Source: Bacteroidota bacterium (GTDB taxonomy: Bacteria; Bacteroidota; Bacteroidia; Chitinophagales; Chitinophagaceae). From it: 64,000 nt of DNA. The position numbers and the translations under genes are program-made. The stretch covers positions 1 to 64,000 of the forward strand of contig CANGDH010000008.1 of NCBI GenBank assembly GCA_947452555.1. Reading direction: 5' to 3'. This document shows positions 1-9,015 of this stretch, in pieces (the first letter of the stretch is position 1; the number at the start of each line of letters is the position of its first letter). The notes under the pieces are model-generated. The model did no database searches. It was not told the origin of the DNA and worked only from the letters and a program-made list of their open reading frames with translations.

Positions 1-123
<123 letters not shown>

Positions 124-246
124 AAATGTTGTTTGATCATGACTATCAATCTCAAATAAATCCGAAATTAACGGTCTGATATAATTCTGTTGATGCTATA
201 ACCTTTACCTGTATTTTTCAATTATACAGTTACTATTGTTTCCAAA

Positions 247-258
247 CTTTCAAAGATC
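247..258 (-). promoter_or_regulatory. possible boxA-like antitermination element in the 16S leader
   Basis: On the minus strand, between the nearest promoter and the 16S start, the leader reads GATCTTTGAAAG followed by TTTGGAAAC. This resembles the boxA-type (NusB/S10 binding) motif in Bacteroidota rRNA leaders as I remember it. The core CAAAGATCTTTG is also a 12-bp palindrome, so a protein-binding site is an alternative. Assignment is by resemblance and position only. Confidence 0.35.
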
Positions 259-297
259 TTTGTGTTTTTTTTGCTCGCTATTATTAGTAGCGGGGTG

Positions 298-329
298 CAA
301 AGGTAGACACATTATTTTAAACTGCCAAA
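298..329 (-). promoter_or_regulatory. rRNA operon promoter, proximal unit
   Basis: On the minus strand TTTG (329-326) is followed after 20 bp by TACCTTTG (305-298). This matches the Bacteroidota primary sigma consensus TTTG / TAnnTTTG exactly. It points toward the 16S gene and predicts a leader of roughly 165-170 nt. It is the best-matching of three equally spaced units upstream of 16S. Confidence 0.8.
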
Positions 330-422
330 TCTTTTATCAAATAATTTAAAATTAATTTAAAGTTATTTTTTAATTCTTTCGGCGATTATTTCTTAGAGCT
401 ATTCCCGTTTTTATTGGGAGGG

Positions 423-454
423 CAAAGATGCAGGTTTTATTTCGAACCACCAAA
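423..454 (-). promoter_or_regulatory. rRNA operon promoter, middle unit (one mismatch)
   Basis: TTTG (454-451), 20 bp spacer, then CATCTTTG (430-423) on the minus strand. The -7 box has one mismatch (CA for TA). It has the same architecture and orientation as the units at 298-329 and 553-583, which suggests a tandem promoter array driving the rRNA operon. Confidence 0.5.
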
Positions 455-552
455 TTTTGGTGAAACTATTTTCATAGTTTTTTAATCTTTTTTATTCCTG
501 TAAAACTGCTTCAATGATCTGTCCGTATTGATGTTTCATCGTTAACGGGCGG

Positions 553-583
553 CAAAGATAGGGAGTTAATAGTACTGGCCAAA
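553..583 (-). promoter_or_regulatory. rRNA operon promoter, distal unit
   Basis: TTTG (583-580), 19 bp spacer, then TATCTTTG (560-553) on the minus strand: a full match to the Bacteroidota -33/-7 consensus. The whole 124-675 interval has no gene and appears to be dedicated rRNA promoter/leader DNA. Confidence 0.7.
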
Positions 584-675
584 TATATTGTATACTTTTT
601 TGTATTTTTTTTCGTTTAAACTGCTCAAAATCCGCTCATTACGTGTGAAATGCAGCAATAGTAAGGGTTTAGGAA

Positions 676-1425
676 TTAAATTATTTTTTGAAAATAATCT
701 GGATAATGGATCGCTTCTAAATACAAGCCATTAGCAGGGGTTGAGAAATCAACTTTTTGCTCGTTTTTTGAGCGAATTATCTCATGCCATTGTTCCAAAT
801 TCAGCTGCCCCCTACCCACCTGCAACATTGTACCTACCAAACCGCGTATCATTCCTCGTAAAAAACGATTAGAATGGATATGAAAAGAGAGATTATCGCC
901 CTCCTGAATCCATTCTGCCTTTGTGATTTTACAGTCAAACGTGTTCACAGTGGTGTTTTTTTTAGAAAAACTCTCAAAATCAGTGTAAGTCAATAAGGTA
1001 TTTGCTGCTTCTTGCAGTGATGAAAGGTTTACTGGATAAGGATAATACCAGGATCTACCCTCTAAAAATGGGTTTCTTGAACCATGTAGCTTATATATAT
1101 AAGACCGTTTAGTTGCATCAAACCTACTATGAGCATTGGCTGGTACTATATATATACCTCTAACTACAATAGTATTGGGTAAAATTGAATTGAGATTATA
1201 AATATGCTTAGATCTTATATCTAATTCAGTATCAAAATGCAAGTAATTCTGTAATGCATGCACCCCTGAGTCAGTTCTAGAGGCCCCAGTTAATGTAATA
1301 GGTTCTCTAAATATAGTAGCTAATGCTTTTTCCAGCTCCCCTTGTATGGTAGTATGGTTATTTTGAATTTGGAATCCTCCAAAATCAGTTCCGTCATAAC
1401 AAACTTCAATAAAATACCTAGGCAT
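676..1425 (-). CDS. truA: tRNA pseudouridine(38-40) synthase TruA
   Basis: Converts uridines 38-40 of the tRNA anticodon arm to pseudouridine in the cytoplasm. The 249-residue protein has the usual bacterial length. It begins with the family pattern MPRYFIEVCYDGTDFGGFQ and carries the catalytic block GASRTDSGVHA at residues 47-57, with Asp52 as the expected nucleophile. The C-terminal half has the RFLRGMIRGLVGTML motif of the active-site cleft. It is transcribed toward the rRNA promoter region and diverges from the M1 peptidase gene. No oddities; identification is firm. Confidence 0.96.
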   Translation of the reverse strand: MPRYFIEVCYDGTDFGGFQIQNNHTTIQGELEKALATIFREPITLTGASRTDSGVHALQNYLHFDTELDIRSKHIYNLNSILPNTIVVRGIYIVPANAHSRFDATKRSYIYKLHGSRNPFLEGRSWYYPYPVNLSSLQEAANTLLTYTDFESFSKKNTTVNTFDCKITKAEWIQEGDNLSFHIHSNRFLRGMIRGLVGTMLQVGRGQLNLEQWHEIIRSKNEQKVDFSTPANGLYLEAIHYPDYFQKII

Positions 1426-1526
1426 ACAATATAATTAGACCACTAAACTACAAAATTTTTCATTCTGCAAATTTTAAGGAATCAATTAAACAGCCTTACT
1501 TAACTTAGTAGCAATAATAATAAATC

Positions 1527-4064
1527 ATGAAGCAGCTTTTCTTACTCCCTATTTTATTTTTTGCAATTACAACAAATATTTTTTCTCAGGACGATCCTAC
1601 TATTATTGATACTGGCTGGAAAAATACATACCGCGCTTTTGCTGAGAAACAAAATGATCTCCTGCACACCAAGCTGGTAGCGGGTTTTGACTATACAAAG
1701 TCTCAATTAAATGGAGAAGTTTGGTTGCAACTGAAGCCACATTTTTATGCTACTAATATTTTGACTTTGGACGCGAAGGGAATGAATATATATGAAGTGG
1801 CTATTTATACTAACAATAAACTTCAAAAGCTTACCTACAACTATGATAGCCTTTTGTTACATATTATATTAGATAGAACTTATAATGCAACTGAAAAATA
1901 TACTGTTTATATAAAGTATACTGCAAAACCAAACGATTATAAAGCAAATGGAAGCGCAGCCATTACAGATGCCAAGGGCTTATATTTCATAAACCCTTTG
2001 GGAACTGACCCTTCCAAACCCACTCAAATATGGACCCAAGGCGAGACCGAAGGGACTTCTGTATGGATTCCTACTATTGACAAGCCTAATCAAAAGTGCA
2101 CACAGGAATTTCAGTTAATAGTACCGAGTAAATATGTGTCTTTGTCAAACGGACTACTAGTGAAGCAAATTGATAATAAAAATGGGACTCGTTTAGACAT
2201 ATGGAAAATGGACCAACCCCATTCACCTTATTTGTTTTTCATAGGTATTGGAGACTATGCAATTGTTAAGGACAGCTATAAGGTAGAAGGCACGAAAACA
2301 CTCAACGAAAAAAAGAATGTCTCTAAGGTAAAAAAGAAAATTGAAATTAGCTACTATATTGAAAAAGAATATGTTAATGTAGCTAAGCAGATTTATGGCA
2401 GAACCCCTGATATGATTGCTTATTATGAGAAAACACTTGGTATTAAATATCCTTGGGACAAGTATGCACAAATAAGTGGACATGATTATGTTTCAGGAGC
2501 CATGGAAAATACAACTTGTACTTTACATGGCGATGGTGTTCAGCAAAATGCTAGAGAATTAAAAGACGGCAATGCTTGGGAGTCTACCATTGCACATGAA
2601 TTATTTCATCAATGGTTTGGTGATTTAGTCACAGCAGAAAGCTGGAGTAACTTGACTGTGAATGAAAGCTTTGCTGACTATAGTGAAGTATTATGGGCAA
2701 GCCATAGTCAAGGAAAAGATGCAGGAGATTATGAAAACTACACCAGCCTTAAACGGTATTTAGGCAGTCCTGTTGAAGCAGAAAAGAAATTAGTTCGCTT
2801 TTATTATTTTGACAAAGAAGATATGTTTGACCTAGTGAGCTATCAGAAAGGCGGCAGAATATTACATATGCTAAGGCATTTTGTTGGAGACGAGGCCTTT
2901 TTTGCTTCCTTACACAAATATTTAGAGGATAATAAATTCGGAAATGGCTCAGCCGTCAAATTGAAATTAGCTTTTGAATCCATTACAGGCAAGGACCTGA
3001 ACTGGTTCTTTAACCAATGGTATTTTGACAATGGACATCCCTATGTTAGAATTGCACAACAATATATTGCGGATAAAAAACAAGTATTGGTTACTATACA
3101 ACAGACTCAGACACAGGAAAAAGTATTTGAATTGCCTGTAGGCATTGACGTATACGTAAACAATCAAAGAAATCATTATGAGGTATGGAGTAAGCATAGA
3201 ATAGATAGCTTTTACTTTCCTGCAGCAAACGCACCCAATAATATTAATGTAGACAACGATAAAATTTTACTTTGGGACAAAGACGAATCCAAGCCATTTA
3301 CGCAATATGCATTTCAATATACGCATGCTCGCAATTTAGTAGACAGACTTGAAGCTGTTAATGAAGCTTCCGAGAATTTAGCTTCCGCTGAAGCAAAACA
3401 ATTAATCAAGTTAGCCTTAAACGATCCTTTTTATGTCTTACGTGTAAATGCATTGCATAGCTACAACCCATTGTCCATTGACGACTCCATAGAAGCTATT
3501 ATAGCCGAAAAGGCAGGAAACGATCCTTCTACTTTGGTTAGACAAGAAGCCATAGATATTATAGCCGCTTTAGATAAGAATCAGTATAAGGAACAATTTA
3601 TTAAGTGGGCAAAGGACAGCTCCTATTTAGTGTCCGGGGCCGCATTAGAAGCATTGGTGAAAATTGATTCAGTTACTGCTAAAAAAATGGCAGTTGAATT
3701 TTCAAAACAGGTATTGAAGAAGCGATTAAATAATGCAGTTACTAATATCATTTCAAAATACGGAGACGAAAATGATTTTGACTTTATAGCTGCTAAATAC
3801 AAGGGCACAAATTCAGAGTCTACTGAGAAATTTTATTTAACTCCTTCTTTTGCTGAATTACTTGCTAAAATCAATGACCCCATTAAATTTAAAATAGGAA
3901 TTGATTTGATTGTAGCATTTAGAGAATCTATACCGCAGGAATACAGAGTTCAAAGTGACACCTATTTCAATGCTAAAATATTGGGATCTATATTAAAGGC
4001 AAAAAAGCAACAAGGGCAGCAAAAATTAGTTGACATTGTACTAGAACAGTTACCAAAATTATAA
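1527..4064 (+). CDS. secreted M1-family zinc aminopeptidase
   Basis: Removes N-terminal residues from peptides, probably in the periplasm or at the cell surface. A signal peptide ends near residue 20 (IFSQ). The substrate-anchoring GAMEN motif is at residues 324-328, and the zinc site HELFH at 357-361 is followed by the third ligand Glu380 after the normal 18-residue gap. The region after ~600 is alpha-helical and HEAT-like, as in many Bacteroidota M1 enzymes. Length (845) is typical. It stands alone on the plus strand and ends at a bidirectional terminator facing the TPM genes. Substrate specificity cannot be read from sequence. Confidence 0.93.
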   Translation: MKQLFLLPILFFAITTNIFSQDDPTIIDTGWKNTYRAFAEKQNDLLHTKLVAGFDYTKSQLNGEVWLQLKPHFYATNILTLDAKGMNIYEVAIYTNNKLQKLTYNYDSLLLHIILDRTYNATEKYTVYIKYTAKPNDYKANGSAAITDAKGLYFINPLGTDPSKPTQIWTQGETEGTSVWIPTIDKPNQKCTQEFQLIVPSKYVSLSNGLLVKQIDNKNGTRLDIWKMDQPHSPYLFFIGIGDYAIVKDSYKVEGTKTLNEKKNVSKVKKKIEISYYIEKEYVNVAKQIYGRTPDMIAYYEKTLGIKYPWDKYAQISGHDYVSGAMENTTCTLHGDGVQQNARELKDGNAWESTIAHELFHQWFGDLVTAESWSNLTVNESFADYSEVLWASHSQGKDAGDYENYTSLKRYLGSPVEAEKKLVRFYYFDKEDMFDLVSYQKGGRILHMLRHFVGDEAFFASLHKYLEDNKFGNGSAVKLKLAFESITGKDLNWFFNQWYFDNGHPYVRIAQQYIADKKQVLVTIQQTQTQEKVFELPVGIDVYVNNQRNHYEVWSKHRIDSFYFPAANAPNNINVDNDKILLWDKDESKPFTQYAFQYTHARNLVDRLEAVNEASENLASAEAKQLIKLALNDPFYVLRVNALHSYNPLSIDDSIEAIIAEKAGNDPSTLVRQEAIDIIAALDKNQYKEQFIKWAKDSSYLVSGAALEALVKIDSVTAKKMAVEFSKQVLKKRLNNAVTNIISKYGDENDFDFIAAKYKGTNSESTEKFYLTPSFAELLAKINDPIKFKIGIDLIVAFRESIPQEYRVQSDTYFNAKILGSILKAKKQQGQQKLVDIVLEQLPKL

Positions 4065-4086
4065 CTATATCGCCTATACTATTATT

Positions 4087-4123
4087 AAAAAAGGAGTCCA
4101 CATCGCAGTGAGACTCCTTTTTT
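4087..4123. terminator. bidirectional rho-independent terminator
   Basis: A12-bp perfect stem AAAAAAGGAGTC / GACTCCTTTTTT with a 13-nt loop lies between two convergent genes (M1 peptidase and TPM protein). The T runs on both strands allow termination in either direction. Confidence 0.85.
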
Positions 4124-4169
4124 AATATTTTCAATGACGTCATTCAATAGACGTTTAATTATTTATAAA

Positions 4170-4943
4170 CTACCAACCGCCAGAGCTTCCTCCACCACCG
4201 GAACTTCCACCTCCGAAGCCTCCAAAGCCACCGCCACTTTCACCAAATCCACCGCCTCTATTATTTCCACCGCCGCCTAAAAGCGAGCCCAATAACATTC
4301 CTGTAGCTATGTCTCCAAAACCACCGCCTCTATTATTACCACCACCGCCTTTACCAACAACGGCTACAATAATAATGATGATAAATACTAGTAATAATAA
4401 ATTTCCGCCGCTATCCTTGCCTTTTTTAACACGCTTGGTTTTATATTCTCCTACTGCCGCTTTAGCAATATCGTCTGTGGCTTTGTCAATACCTTCATAA
4501 TAAGCCCCTTGTTTAAAAGCAGGCTTAATGTCGTATTCAATAATATTATTGGCTGTGATATCTGGTATTGCACCCTCTAATCCATATCCTACTTCTATTC
4601 GGACTTTTCTATCTTGAATTGCAACTAATAATAAGATTCCGTTATTGGTTTTCTTATTGCCTATTCCCCATTCTCTAAAAAGCTTAGTTGCATATTCTTC
4701 GATTGGGTTACCGTCCAAGGTTGATAATATAACAACCGCAATTTGATTTGAACTACTATCGTCAATAGCAACTAATTTATTTTCAAGTGCTTGTTTTTGC
4801 TCAGGACTTAATACACCAGCAACGTCATTGACTAATTGTGGAGGATTCGGTTTTGCTAATACATTCTGAGCTTGCAAAGCTGAACTCATAAAAAGTGCAA
4901 CCGCTAAAAACAAAGCGCCAATAAAATGATTTATTTTTTTCAT
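4170..4943 (-). CDS. TPM (YgcG/DUF477) domain protein with Gly-rich tail
   Basis: Exported or membrane-anchored TPM_phosphatase family protein; the biochemical role in Bacteroidota is not settled (phosphatase activity and complex assembly are both reported for the family). Signal peptide to about residue 25 (ALQAQ), TPM domain about 35-165 with the VNDVAGVLSPEQ entry motif, one transmembrane helix about 181-197, then a 60-residue Gly/Ser-rich tail ending GGW. The start overlaps the end of the upstream TPM gene by 4 bp (ATGA), so the two are translationally coupled. Third gene of a lemA-TPM-TPM operon. Confidence 0.88.
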   Translation of the reverse strand: MKKINHFIGALFLAVALFMSSALQAQNVLAKPNPPQLVNDVAGVLSPEQKQALENKLVAIDDSSSNQIAVVILSTLDGNPIEEYATKLFREWGIGNKKTNNGILLLVAIQDRKVRIEVGYGLEGAIPDITANNIIEYDIKPAFKQGAYYEGIDKATDDIAKAAVGEYKTKRVKKGKDSGGNLLLLVFIIIIIVAVVGKGGGGNNRGGGFGDIATGMLLGSLLGGGGNNRGGGFGESGGGFGGFGGGSSGGGGSSGGW

Positions 4944-5404
4944 TTACCTACCATGATTTCGTCAGACAATTCATTTGTATCATTGGCTCTGTCATATGGA
5001 AAATGCGAAGTAAGTGCCGAACCTACAGATTCAATTACTTGTTCTAAGCCTGTAACATAATTGGTTTTTTTAAAATGCCCGGTCATATCCTGAACCTGGC
5101 TATACCAAAATTCAATTCCCAGTTTTTCATAAATAGCTTGATCCCCGTAAATAGCTAATTTTTTATCTTCAATTGCAACATAAACCAACACACCGTTACG
5201 GTCCTTGGTTTCATTCATATTGTTTTTAAAAAAAATTTCAGTGGCTCTTTGTAATGCATCTAATTTTTTAGGAACATGGCTTTCAATAAACACACGAATT
5301 TCTCCGCTTGTTGTTTTTTCAGCAGCTTGAATAGCCTGGACAAGCAATTGCTTGTCCGAGGCGCTCAATAAATTTTCCGCTTTTCTTTTAAAGGGATTCC
5401 ACAT
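4940..5404 (-). CDS. TPM (YgcG/DUF477) domain protein, short form
   Basis: A second TPM-family protein (~154 residues) without obvious signal peptide or membrane helix; it has the SGEIRVFIE and NGVLVYVAIEDKKLAIYGD motifs of the fold. An upstream in-frame ATG at 5503 would overlap lemA by about 70 bp and adds a basic, non-family stretch. The ATG at 5404 (MWNPFKRKAENLL), 28 bp after the lemA stop, fits family length and is preferred. Coupled to the downstream Gly-rich TPM gene by a 4-bp overlap. Likely acts with LemA and its paralogue at the inner membrane; this is inference from the conserved cassette. Confidence 0.85.
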   Translation of the reverse strand: MWNPFKRKAENLLSASDKQLLVQAIQAAEKTTSGEIRVFIESHVPKKLDALQRATEIFFKNNMNETKDRNGVLVYVAIEDKKLAIYGDQAIYEKLGIEFWYSQVQDMTGHFKKTNYVTGLEQVIESVGSALTSHFPYDRANDTNELSDEIMVGK

Positions 5405-5432
5405 AGGGTTGTTGGGTATTAAAACAGATTGA

Positions 5433-6023
5433 TTAAAATTTAACCTCCGGTGCTTTTGAAGCACTTTCTTCTGCTTTGAATCCTTCTCTAGTTTTAAATC
5501 CAAACATACCAGCTACCATATTCAATGGGAATGATCTTGCTCTTTTGTTATAGTCGGCAATAGCAGCGTTAAAGTCATTTCTAGAAACTTTAATTCTGTT
5601 TTCTGTACCTTCTAATTGTGCTTGCAATCCACGGAATGCGTCATTTGCTCTTAAATTAGGATAGTTCTCAGAAACAACTAATAAACGTCCTAAAGCTTGA
5701 GACAACTGACCTTGATTGGCTTGGAACTGTTGTAATTTTTCAGGAGTCAAGTCCTTCGCATCTACTTTCATTTGTGTAGCGCTTGCACGAGCAGCAATTA
5801 CATTTTGTAAAGTTGTTTGCTCAAAATTAGCTTCCCCTTTAACGGTATTTACCAAGTTTGGGATTAAATCCGCACGACGTTGATAATCACTTTGCACGTT
5901 ATTCCATGCTTGGTTTACATTCTCGTCTTGGTTTACAAGTCCGTTGTAGCCATTACAGCCATATCCAACTAAGATTAAGAGTACTCCTAAGAAAATGAAT
6001 AAACCTAAATTTTTGCGTAACAT
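5433..6023 (-). CDS. lemA: LemA family protein
   Basis: Membrane-anchored helical protein of unknown precise function. From the ATG at 6023 (MLRKNLGLFIFLG) there is one N-terminal membrane segment, then the family core: NVQSDYQRRADLIPNLVNTV, the NFEQTTLQNVIAARAS helix, and the ENYPNLRANDAFRGLQ motif. An ATG at 6059 is possible, but adds 12 residues ahead of the membrane segment and is less likely. Heads the lemA-TPM-TPM operon, a combination found in many bacteria. 196 residues, normal length. Confidence 0.93.
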   Translation of the reverse strand: MLRKNLGLFIFLGVLLILVGYGCNGYNGLVNQDENVNQAWNNVQSDYQRRADLIPNLVNTVKGEANFEQTTLQNVIAARASATQMKVDAKDLTPEKLQQFQANQGQLSQALGRLLVVSENYPNLRANDAFRGLQAQLEGTENRIKVSRNDFNAAIADYNKRARSFPLNMVAGMFGFKTREGFKAEESASKAPEVKF

Positions 6024-6093
6024 AATTTTTAATTTGTTTATAAAGATAGAGCAAAGCAAGGACCAAACTCAAATACTGACGGAAAGTCCTGAC

Positions 6094-6129
6094 AAAAAGA
6101 TCCCCCCAGGGTTACTGAGGGGATCTTTT
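6094..6129 (-). terminator. rho-independent terminator after pgk
   Basis: On the minus strand the stem AAAAGATCCCC / GGGGATCTTTTT is followed by a T run, just after the pgk stop and before lemA. It separates the glycolytic genes from the lemA operon. Confidence 0.85.
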
Positions 6130-6157
6130 AACATCTTATTATATCTATAATGGACAA

Positions 6158-7354
6158 TTAGCCTTTAATTGCTGCAATTCCTGGCAATGTTTTTCCTTCA
6201 AAATATTCTAATAAAGCGCCACCGCCTGTACTCACATAGCTCACTTTGTCGTTAAAGCCGAACTGATTTACAGCAGCAACACTGTCGCCACCACCCACTA
6301 AACTAAATGCACCGTTTTGAGTAGCTTCCGCCACTGCAACAGCAATTGCCTTAGTTCCTGCTTGGTAATTAGACATTTCAAAAACACCCATTGGACCATT
6401 CCATAAAATAGTTTTACTTGCTAAAATAACATTGGTGAAATTAATTCTAGACTGCTCTCCAATATCTAAGCCCATCCAACCGTCTGGAATTGACATACTC
6501 TCACAATTCTTTCTTTCTGTGTCATTGGAGAAATCTGTTGTGATAACATTATCAACTGGCAAATGAATATTGACTCCTTTTGCTTTTGCTTTCTCCAAAA
6601 TTTCTAAAGCCAACGGCATACGGTCGTCTTCACAAATTGAAGTTCCAATAGTACCGCCTTGCGCTTTAAAGAAAGTGTAAGCCATACCACCGCCTATAAT
6701 AATATCGGTAGCACGATCTAACAAATTCTCAATAATTAAAATCTTGTCTGACACTTTAGCACCACCAATGATAGCCGTGAAAGGTTTTTTAGATTCGTGT
6801 AATACTTTTTCTGCACTCACTACTTCCGCTTCCATTAAGAAACCAAAAGTTCTATTTTCTGGTGTAAAGAATTGTGCAATCACTGCAGTAGAAGCATGCG
6901 CTCTGTGTGCAGTTCCAAAAGCATCGTTCACATATACATCACCCAATTTTGCTAATTTTTCTGCAAAGGCAATATCCCCTTTTTCTTCTTCTTTATAAAA
7001 ACGTAAATTCTCTAATAATAATACCTGCCCTGGTTGCAATGCTGCTGCTTTATCTACCGCTTCTGCACCAATACAGTCATTTGCAAATTGAACTTCTGCT
7101 CCTCCTAATAATTCAGACAAATGAGCAACTACATGCTTTAAAGAATACTTGTCAGTTGGACCATCTTTTGGACGACCTAAATGACTCATTAAAATAACAC
7201 TACCACCATCCTTTAATATTTTAGAAATGGTATTAATAGTTGCACGCATGCGTGTGTCGTCTGTAATTTGAAATGTGTCATTTAAAGGCACATTGAAGTC
7301 TACACGAACCAATGCCTTTTTACCAGCAAATTGAAAGTCTTTAAAAGAACTCAT
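6158..7354 (-). CDS. pgk: phosphoglycerate kinase
   Basis: Transfers the acyl phosphate of 1,3-bisphosphoglycerate to ADP in glycolysis; cytoplasmic. 398 residues, typical length. N-domain substrate residues are in the RVDFNVPL and SHLGRPK motifs; the [12 protein letters not shown] block and the C-terminal nucleotide loop GGGDSVAAV are intact. It follows gap on the same strand with an intervening hairpin, so the two can be co-transcribed with attenuation between them. No oddities. Confidence 0.98.
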   Translation of the reverse strand: MSSFKDFQFAGKKALVRVDFNVPLNDTFQITDDTRMRATINTISKILKDGGSVILMSHLGRPKDGPTDKYSLKHVVAHLSELLGGAEVQFANDCIGAEAVDKAAALQPGQVLLLENLRFYKEEEKGDIAFAEKLAKLGDVYVNDAFGTAHRAHASTAVIAQFFTPENRTFGFLMEAEVVSAEKVLHESKKPFTAIIGGAKVSDKILIIENLLDRATDIIIGGGMAYTFFKAQGGTIGTSICEDDRMPLALEILEKAKAKGVNIHLPVDNVITTDFSNDTERKNCESMSIPDGWMGLDIGEQSRINFTNVILASKTILWNGPMGVFEMSNYQAGTKAIAVAVAEATQNGAFSLVGGGDSVAAVNQFGFNDKVSYVSTGGGALLEYFEGKTLPGIAAIKG

Positions 7355-7391
7355 GATATTTTATTTAAATCGTTTAATTAATAGTAGTATG

Positions 7392-7427
7392 AAAAATGCC
7401 TCCAATTAATTAGATAATCGGAGGCAT
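7392..7427 (-). terminator. hairpin/terminator between gap and pgk
   Basis: Minus-strand ATGCCTCC / GGAGGCAT stem, extendable into the AT-rich loop, followed by TTTTT. Sits in the 91-bp gap between gap and pgk and may give partial termination, lowering pgk relative to gap transcript. Confidence 0.7.
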
Positions 7428-7445
7428 TATATTTATAAGTTAGAC

Positions 7446-8456
7446 TTATTTAATTTTGCTTGCAAAGTACTTCACAGTGCGCACTAATTGGCTTACATAA
7501 CTCATTTCGTTATCATACCAAGCCACCGTTTTCACTAATTGAATATCACCTTGTGTCATTACTTTAGTTTGAGTTGCATCAAATAATGAACCATAAGAAA
7601 TTCCAATAACGTCAGAACTTACAATCTCGTCTTCTGTGTAACCAAAAGACTCGTTAGCTGCTGCGTGCATTGCTGCATTCACTTCTTCAACGGTTACTTT
7701 CTTAGATAAGATAGTAGTTAATTCTGTTAATGAACCTGTGATTGTTGGAACACGTTGTGCCGAACCGTCTAATTTACCTTTTAAAGAAGGTAATACTAAA
7801 CCAATCGCTTTTGCAGCACCTGTACTGTTAGGTACAATATTTGCAGCTGCAGCACGCGCTCTTCTTAAATCACCTTTAGGATGAGGACCGTCTAAAGTGT
7901 TTTGGTCGTTTGTATAAGCATGCACTGTTAACATTAAACCGGTAACGATGCCGAACTTGTCTTCTAAAACTTTAGCCATTGGAGCTAAACAGTTCGTAGT
8001 ACAAGAAGCACCAGAGATAACGGTTTCAGTACCGTCTAAAATTTCGTGATTTGTGTTGAAAACTACTGTTTTCATTTCGCCAGTTGCTGGAGCAGAAATC
8101 ACCACTCTCTTAGCACCTGCTTTAATATGTAATTCAGCTTTTTCTTTGTCTGTGAAGAAACCAGTTGATTCAATTACTACGTCAACATCATGCACTCCCC
8201 AAGGAATTTGAGAAGGATCACGTTGTGCATAAATTTTAACAGCATGTCCGTTTACTACTACTGAATCTTCAGTTGCTTTTACTTCAGCATCAAAACGACC
8301 TTGAGCACTATCGTATTTTAATAAGTGAGCTAAGGCAGCTGGAGAAGTAAGGTCATTGATTGCTACTACCTCGATACCTGGTGTATTATAAATTTGACGG
8401 AAAACTAAACGTCCGATACGGCCAAAACCGTTGATTGCTACTTTAACTGAACTCAT
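7446..8456 (-). CDS. gapA: glyceraldehyde-3-phosphate dehydrogenase, type I
   Basis: Oxidises glyceraldehyde-3-phosphate to 1,3-bisphosphoglycerate with NAD(P). NAD-binding NGFGRIGR at residues 9-16; catalytic Cys152 in [10 protein letters not shown]; the active-site His lies in [10 protein letters not shown]; the phosphate loop is present. 336 residues, normal. The upstream minus-strand sequence TACCTTCG (8505-8498) is one base off the TAnnTTTG -7 box, but no good -33 element is spaced correctly. Feeds directly into pgk downstream. Confidence 0.98.
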   Translation of the reverse strand: MSSVKVAINGFGRIGRLVFRQIYNTPGIEVVAINDLTSPAALAHLLKYDSAQGRFDAEVKATEDSVVVNGHAVKIYAQRDPSQIPWGVHDVDVVIESTGFFTDKEKAELHIKAGAKRVVISAPATGEMKTVVFNTNHEILDGTETVISGASCTTNCLAPMAKVLEDKFGIVTGLMLTVHAYTNDQNTLDGPHPKGDLRRARAAAANIVPNSTGAAKAIGLVLPSLKGKLDGSAQRVPTITGSLTELTTILSKKVTVEEVNAAMHAAANESFGYTEDEIVSSDVIGISYGSLFDATQTKVMTQGDIQLVKTVAWYDNEMSYVSQLVRTVKYFASKIK

Positions 8457-8673
8457 TGTATTAAATTTATTGTTTTTGTTTCTTTATTAAGGAGTGCCGA
8501 AGGTACAATCATTTTAAAAATATTCCCTTAAAACGAGGTTAAAAACTGAGAAAAATTCAACAAAATCAAGGTTTTTAAACAAACAGTCGATCGTTTTTGT
8601 CCCTAAAAGCCCGATCCCATTAGCACAGCCGAAAAAAAACTTTCCTGTTTTTTCAAGGAAAAACACAAAATGA

Positions 8674-8705
8674 TTTGGCAGTAAAGCGTTTGAATCCTAT
8701 TTTTG
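8674..8705 (+). promoter_or_regulatory. promoter of tRNA-Glu
   Basis: TTTG (8674-8677), exactly 20 bp, TATTTTTG (8698-8705): a full Bacteroidota -33/-7 match placed about 35 bp before the tRNA 5' end and pointing at it. Confidence 0.8.
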
Positions 8706-8739
8706 CGACCCGATTGAAACATCGAGGTCTTCGAAAGAA

Positions 8740-8811
8740 GGCCGGTTCGACTATCGGTTAGGTCGCCAGGTTTTCATCCTGGAAAGACGGGTTCGACTCC
8801 CGTACCGGCTA
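8740..8811 (+). tRNA. tRNA-Glu, anticodon UUC
   Basis: Complete cloverleaf of 72 nt. Acceptor GGCCGGT / ACCGGCT (one G-U pair at the end); D arm GAC / GTC with loop TATCGGTTAG; anticodon stem CCAGG / CCTGG with loop TTTTCAT giving UUC at 34-36; variable AAAG; T arm ACGGG-TTCGACT-CCCGT; discriminator A. The 3' CCA is not encoded (ACA follows). Has its own promoter and terminator, so it is a monocistronic unit. Confidence 0.96.
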
Positions 8812-8813
8812 CA

Positions 8814-8843
8814 AAGCCTCTCACGCAAGTGAGAGGCTTTTTT
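8814..8843 (+). terminator. terminator of tRNA-Glu
   Basis: Stem AAGCCTCTCAC / GTGAGAGGCTT with a 4-nt loop (GCAA) followed by a T run starts 3 nt after the tRNA. Confidence 0.92.
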
Positions 8844-8885
8844 AATGCGAAGTCGCGAAACAAGCTTGCTTGATTGAAAGGCTTT

Positions 8886-9008
8886 GGGTAAGGCTAATGG
8901 ATTGGGAGGACGATCGAGCGAAGCGAGAACGGCAACCCCGATATGGTGGCGGGTAAGGCCAATGGATTGGGAGGACGTTCAAGCGAAGCGAGAACGGCAA
9001 CCCCGATA
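8886..9008. repeat. 58-bp direct tandem repeat, two copies, GC-rich
   Basis: Copy 1 is 8886-8943 and copy 2 is 8951-9008, separated by 7 bp (period 65). They differ at only three positions (8895 t/c; gatcgag versus gttcaag). Both contain GAGCGAAGCGAGAACGGC-type sequence that is more GC-rich than the surroundings. The pair fills the gap between the tRNA-Glu terminator and the 3' end of the RhuM-Doc gene. It has no open reading frame of note. Origin unknown; a mobile-element remnant or extragenic repeat family are the main options. Confidence 0.85.
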
Positions 9009-9015
9009 CCCAAAT

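Noticed and set aside
250..261. CAAAGATCTTTG palindrome as an operator
   Set aside because: Better explained as part of the boxA-like leader element; a single short palindrome in AT-rich DNA is weak evidence.
2223..2483. Minus-strand 86-codon frame inside the M1 peptidase
   Set aside because: Shadow of a well-supported gene with no independent evidence.
4309..4500. Pro-rich frame opposite the TPM gene
   Set aside because: It is the antisense of the Gly-rich tail; composition follows from the sense strand.
5405..5503. N-terminal extension of the short TPM protein
   Set aside because: It would overlap lemA by about 70 bp and encodes a basic stretch not found in the family.
8886..9008. CRISPR-like repeat array
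   Set aside because: Only two 58-bp copies with a 7-bp gap, no spacer series and no cas genes.
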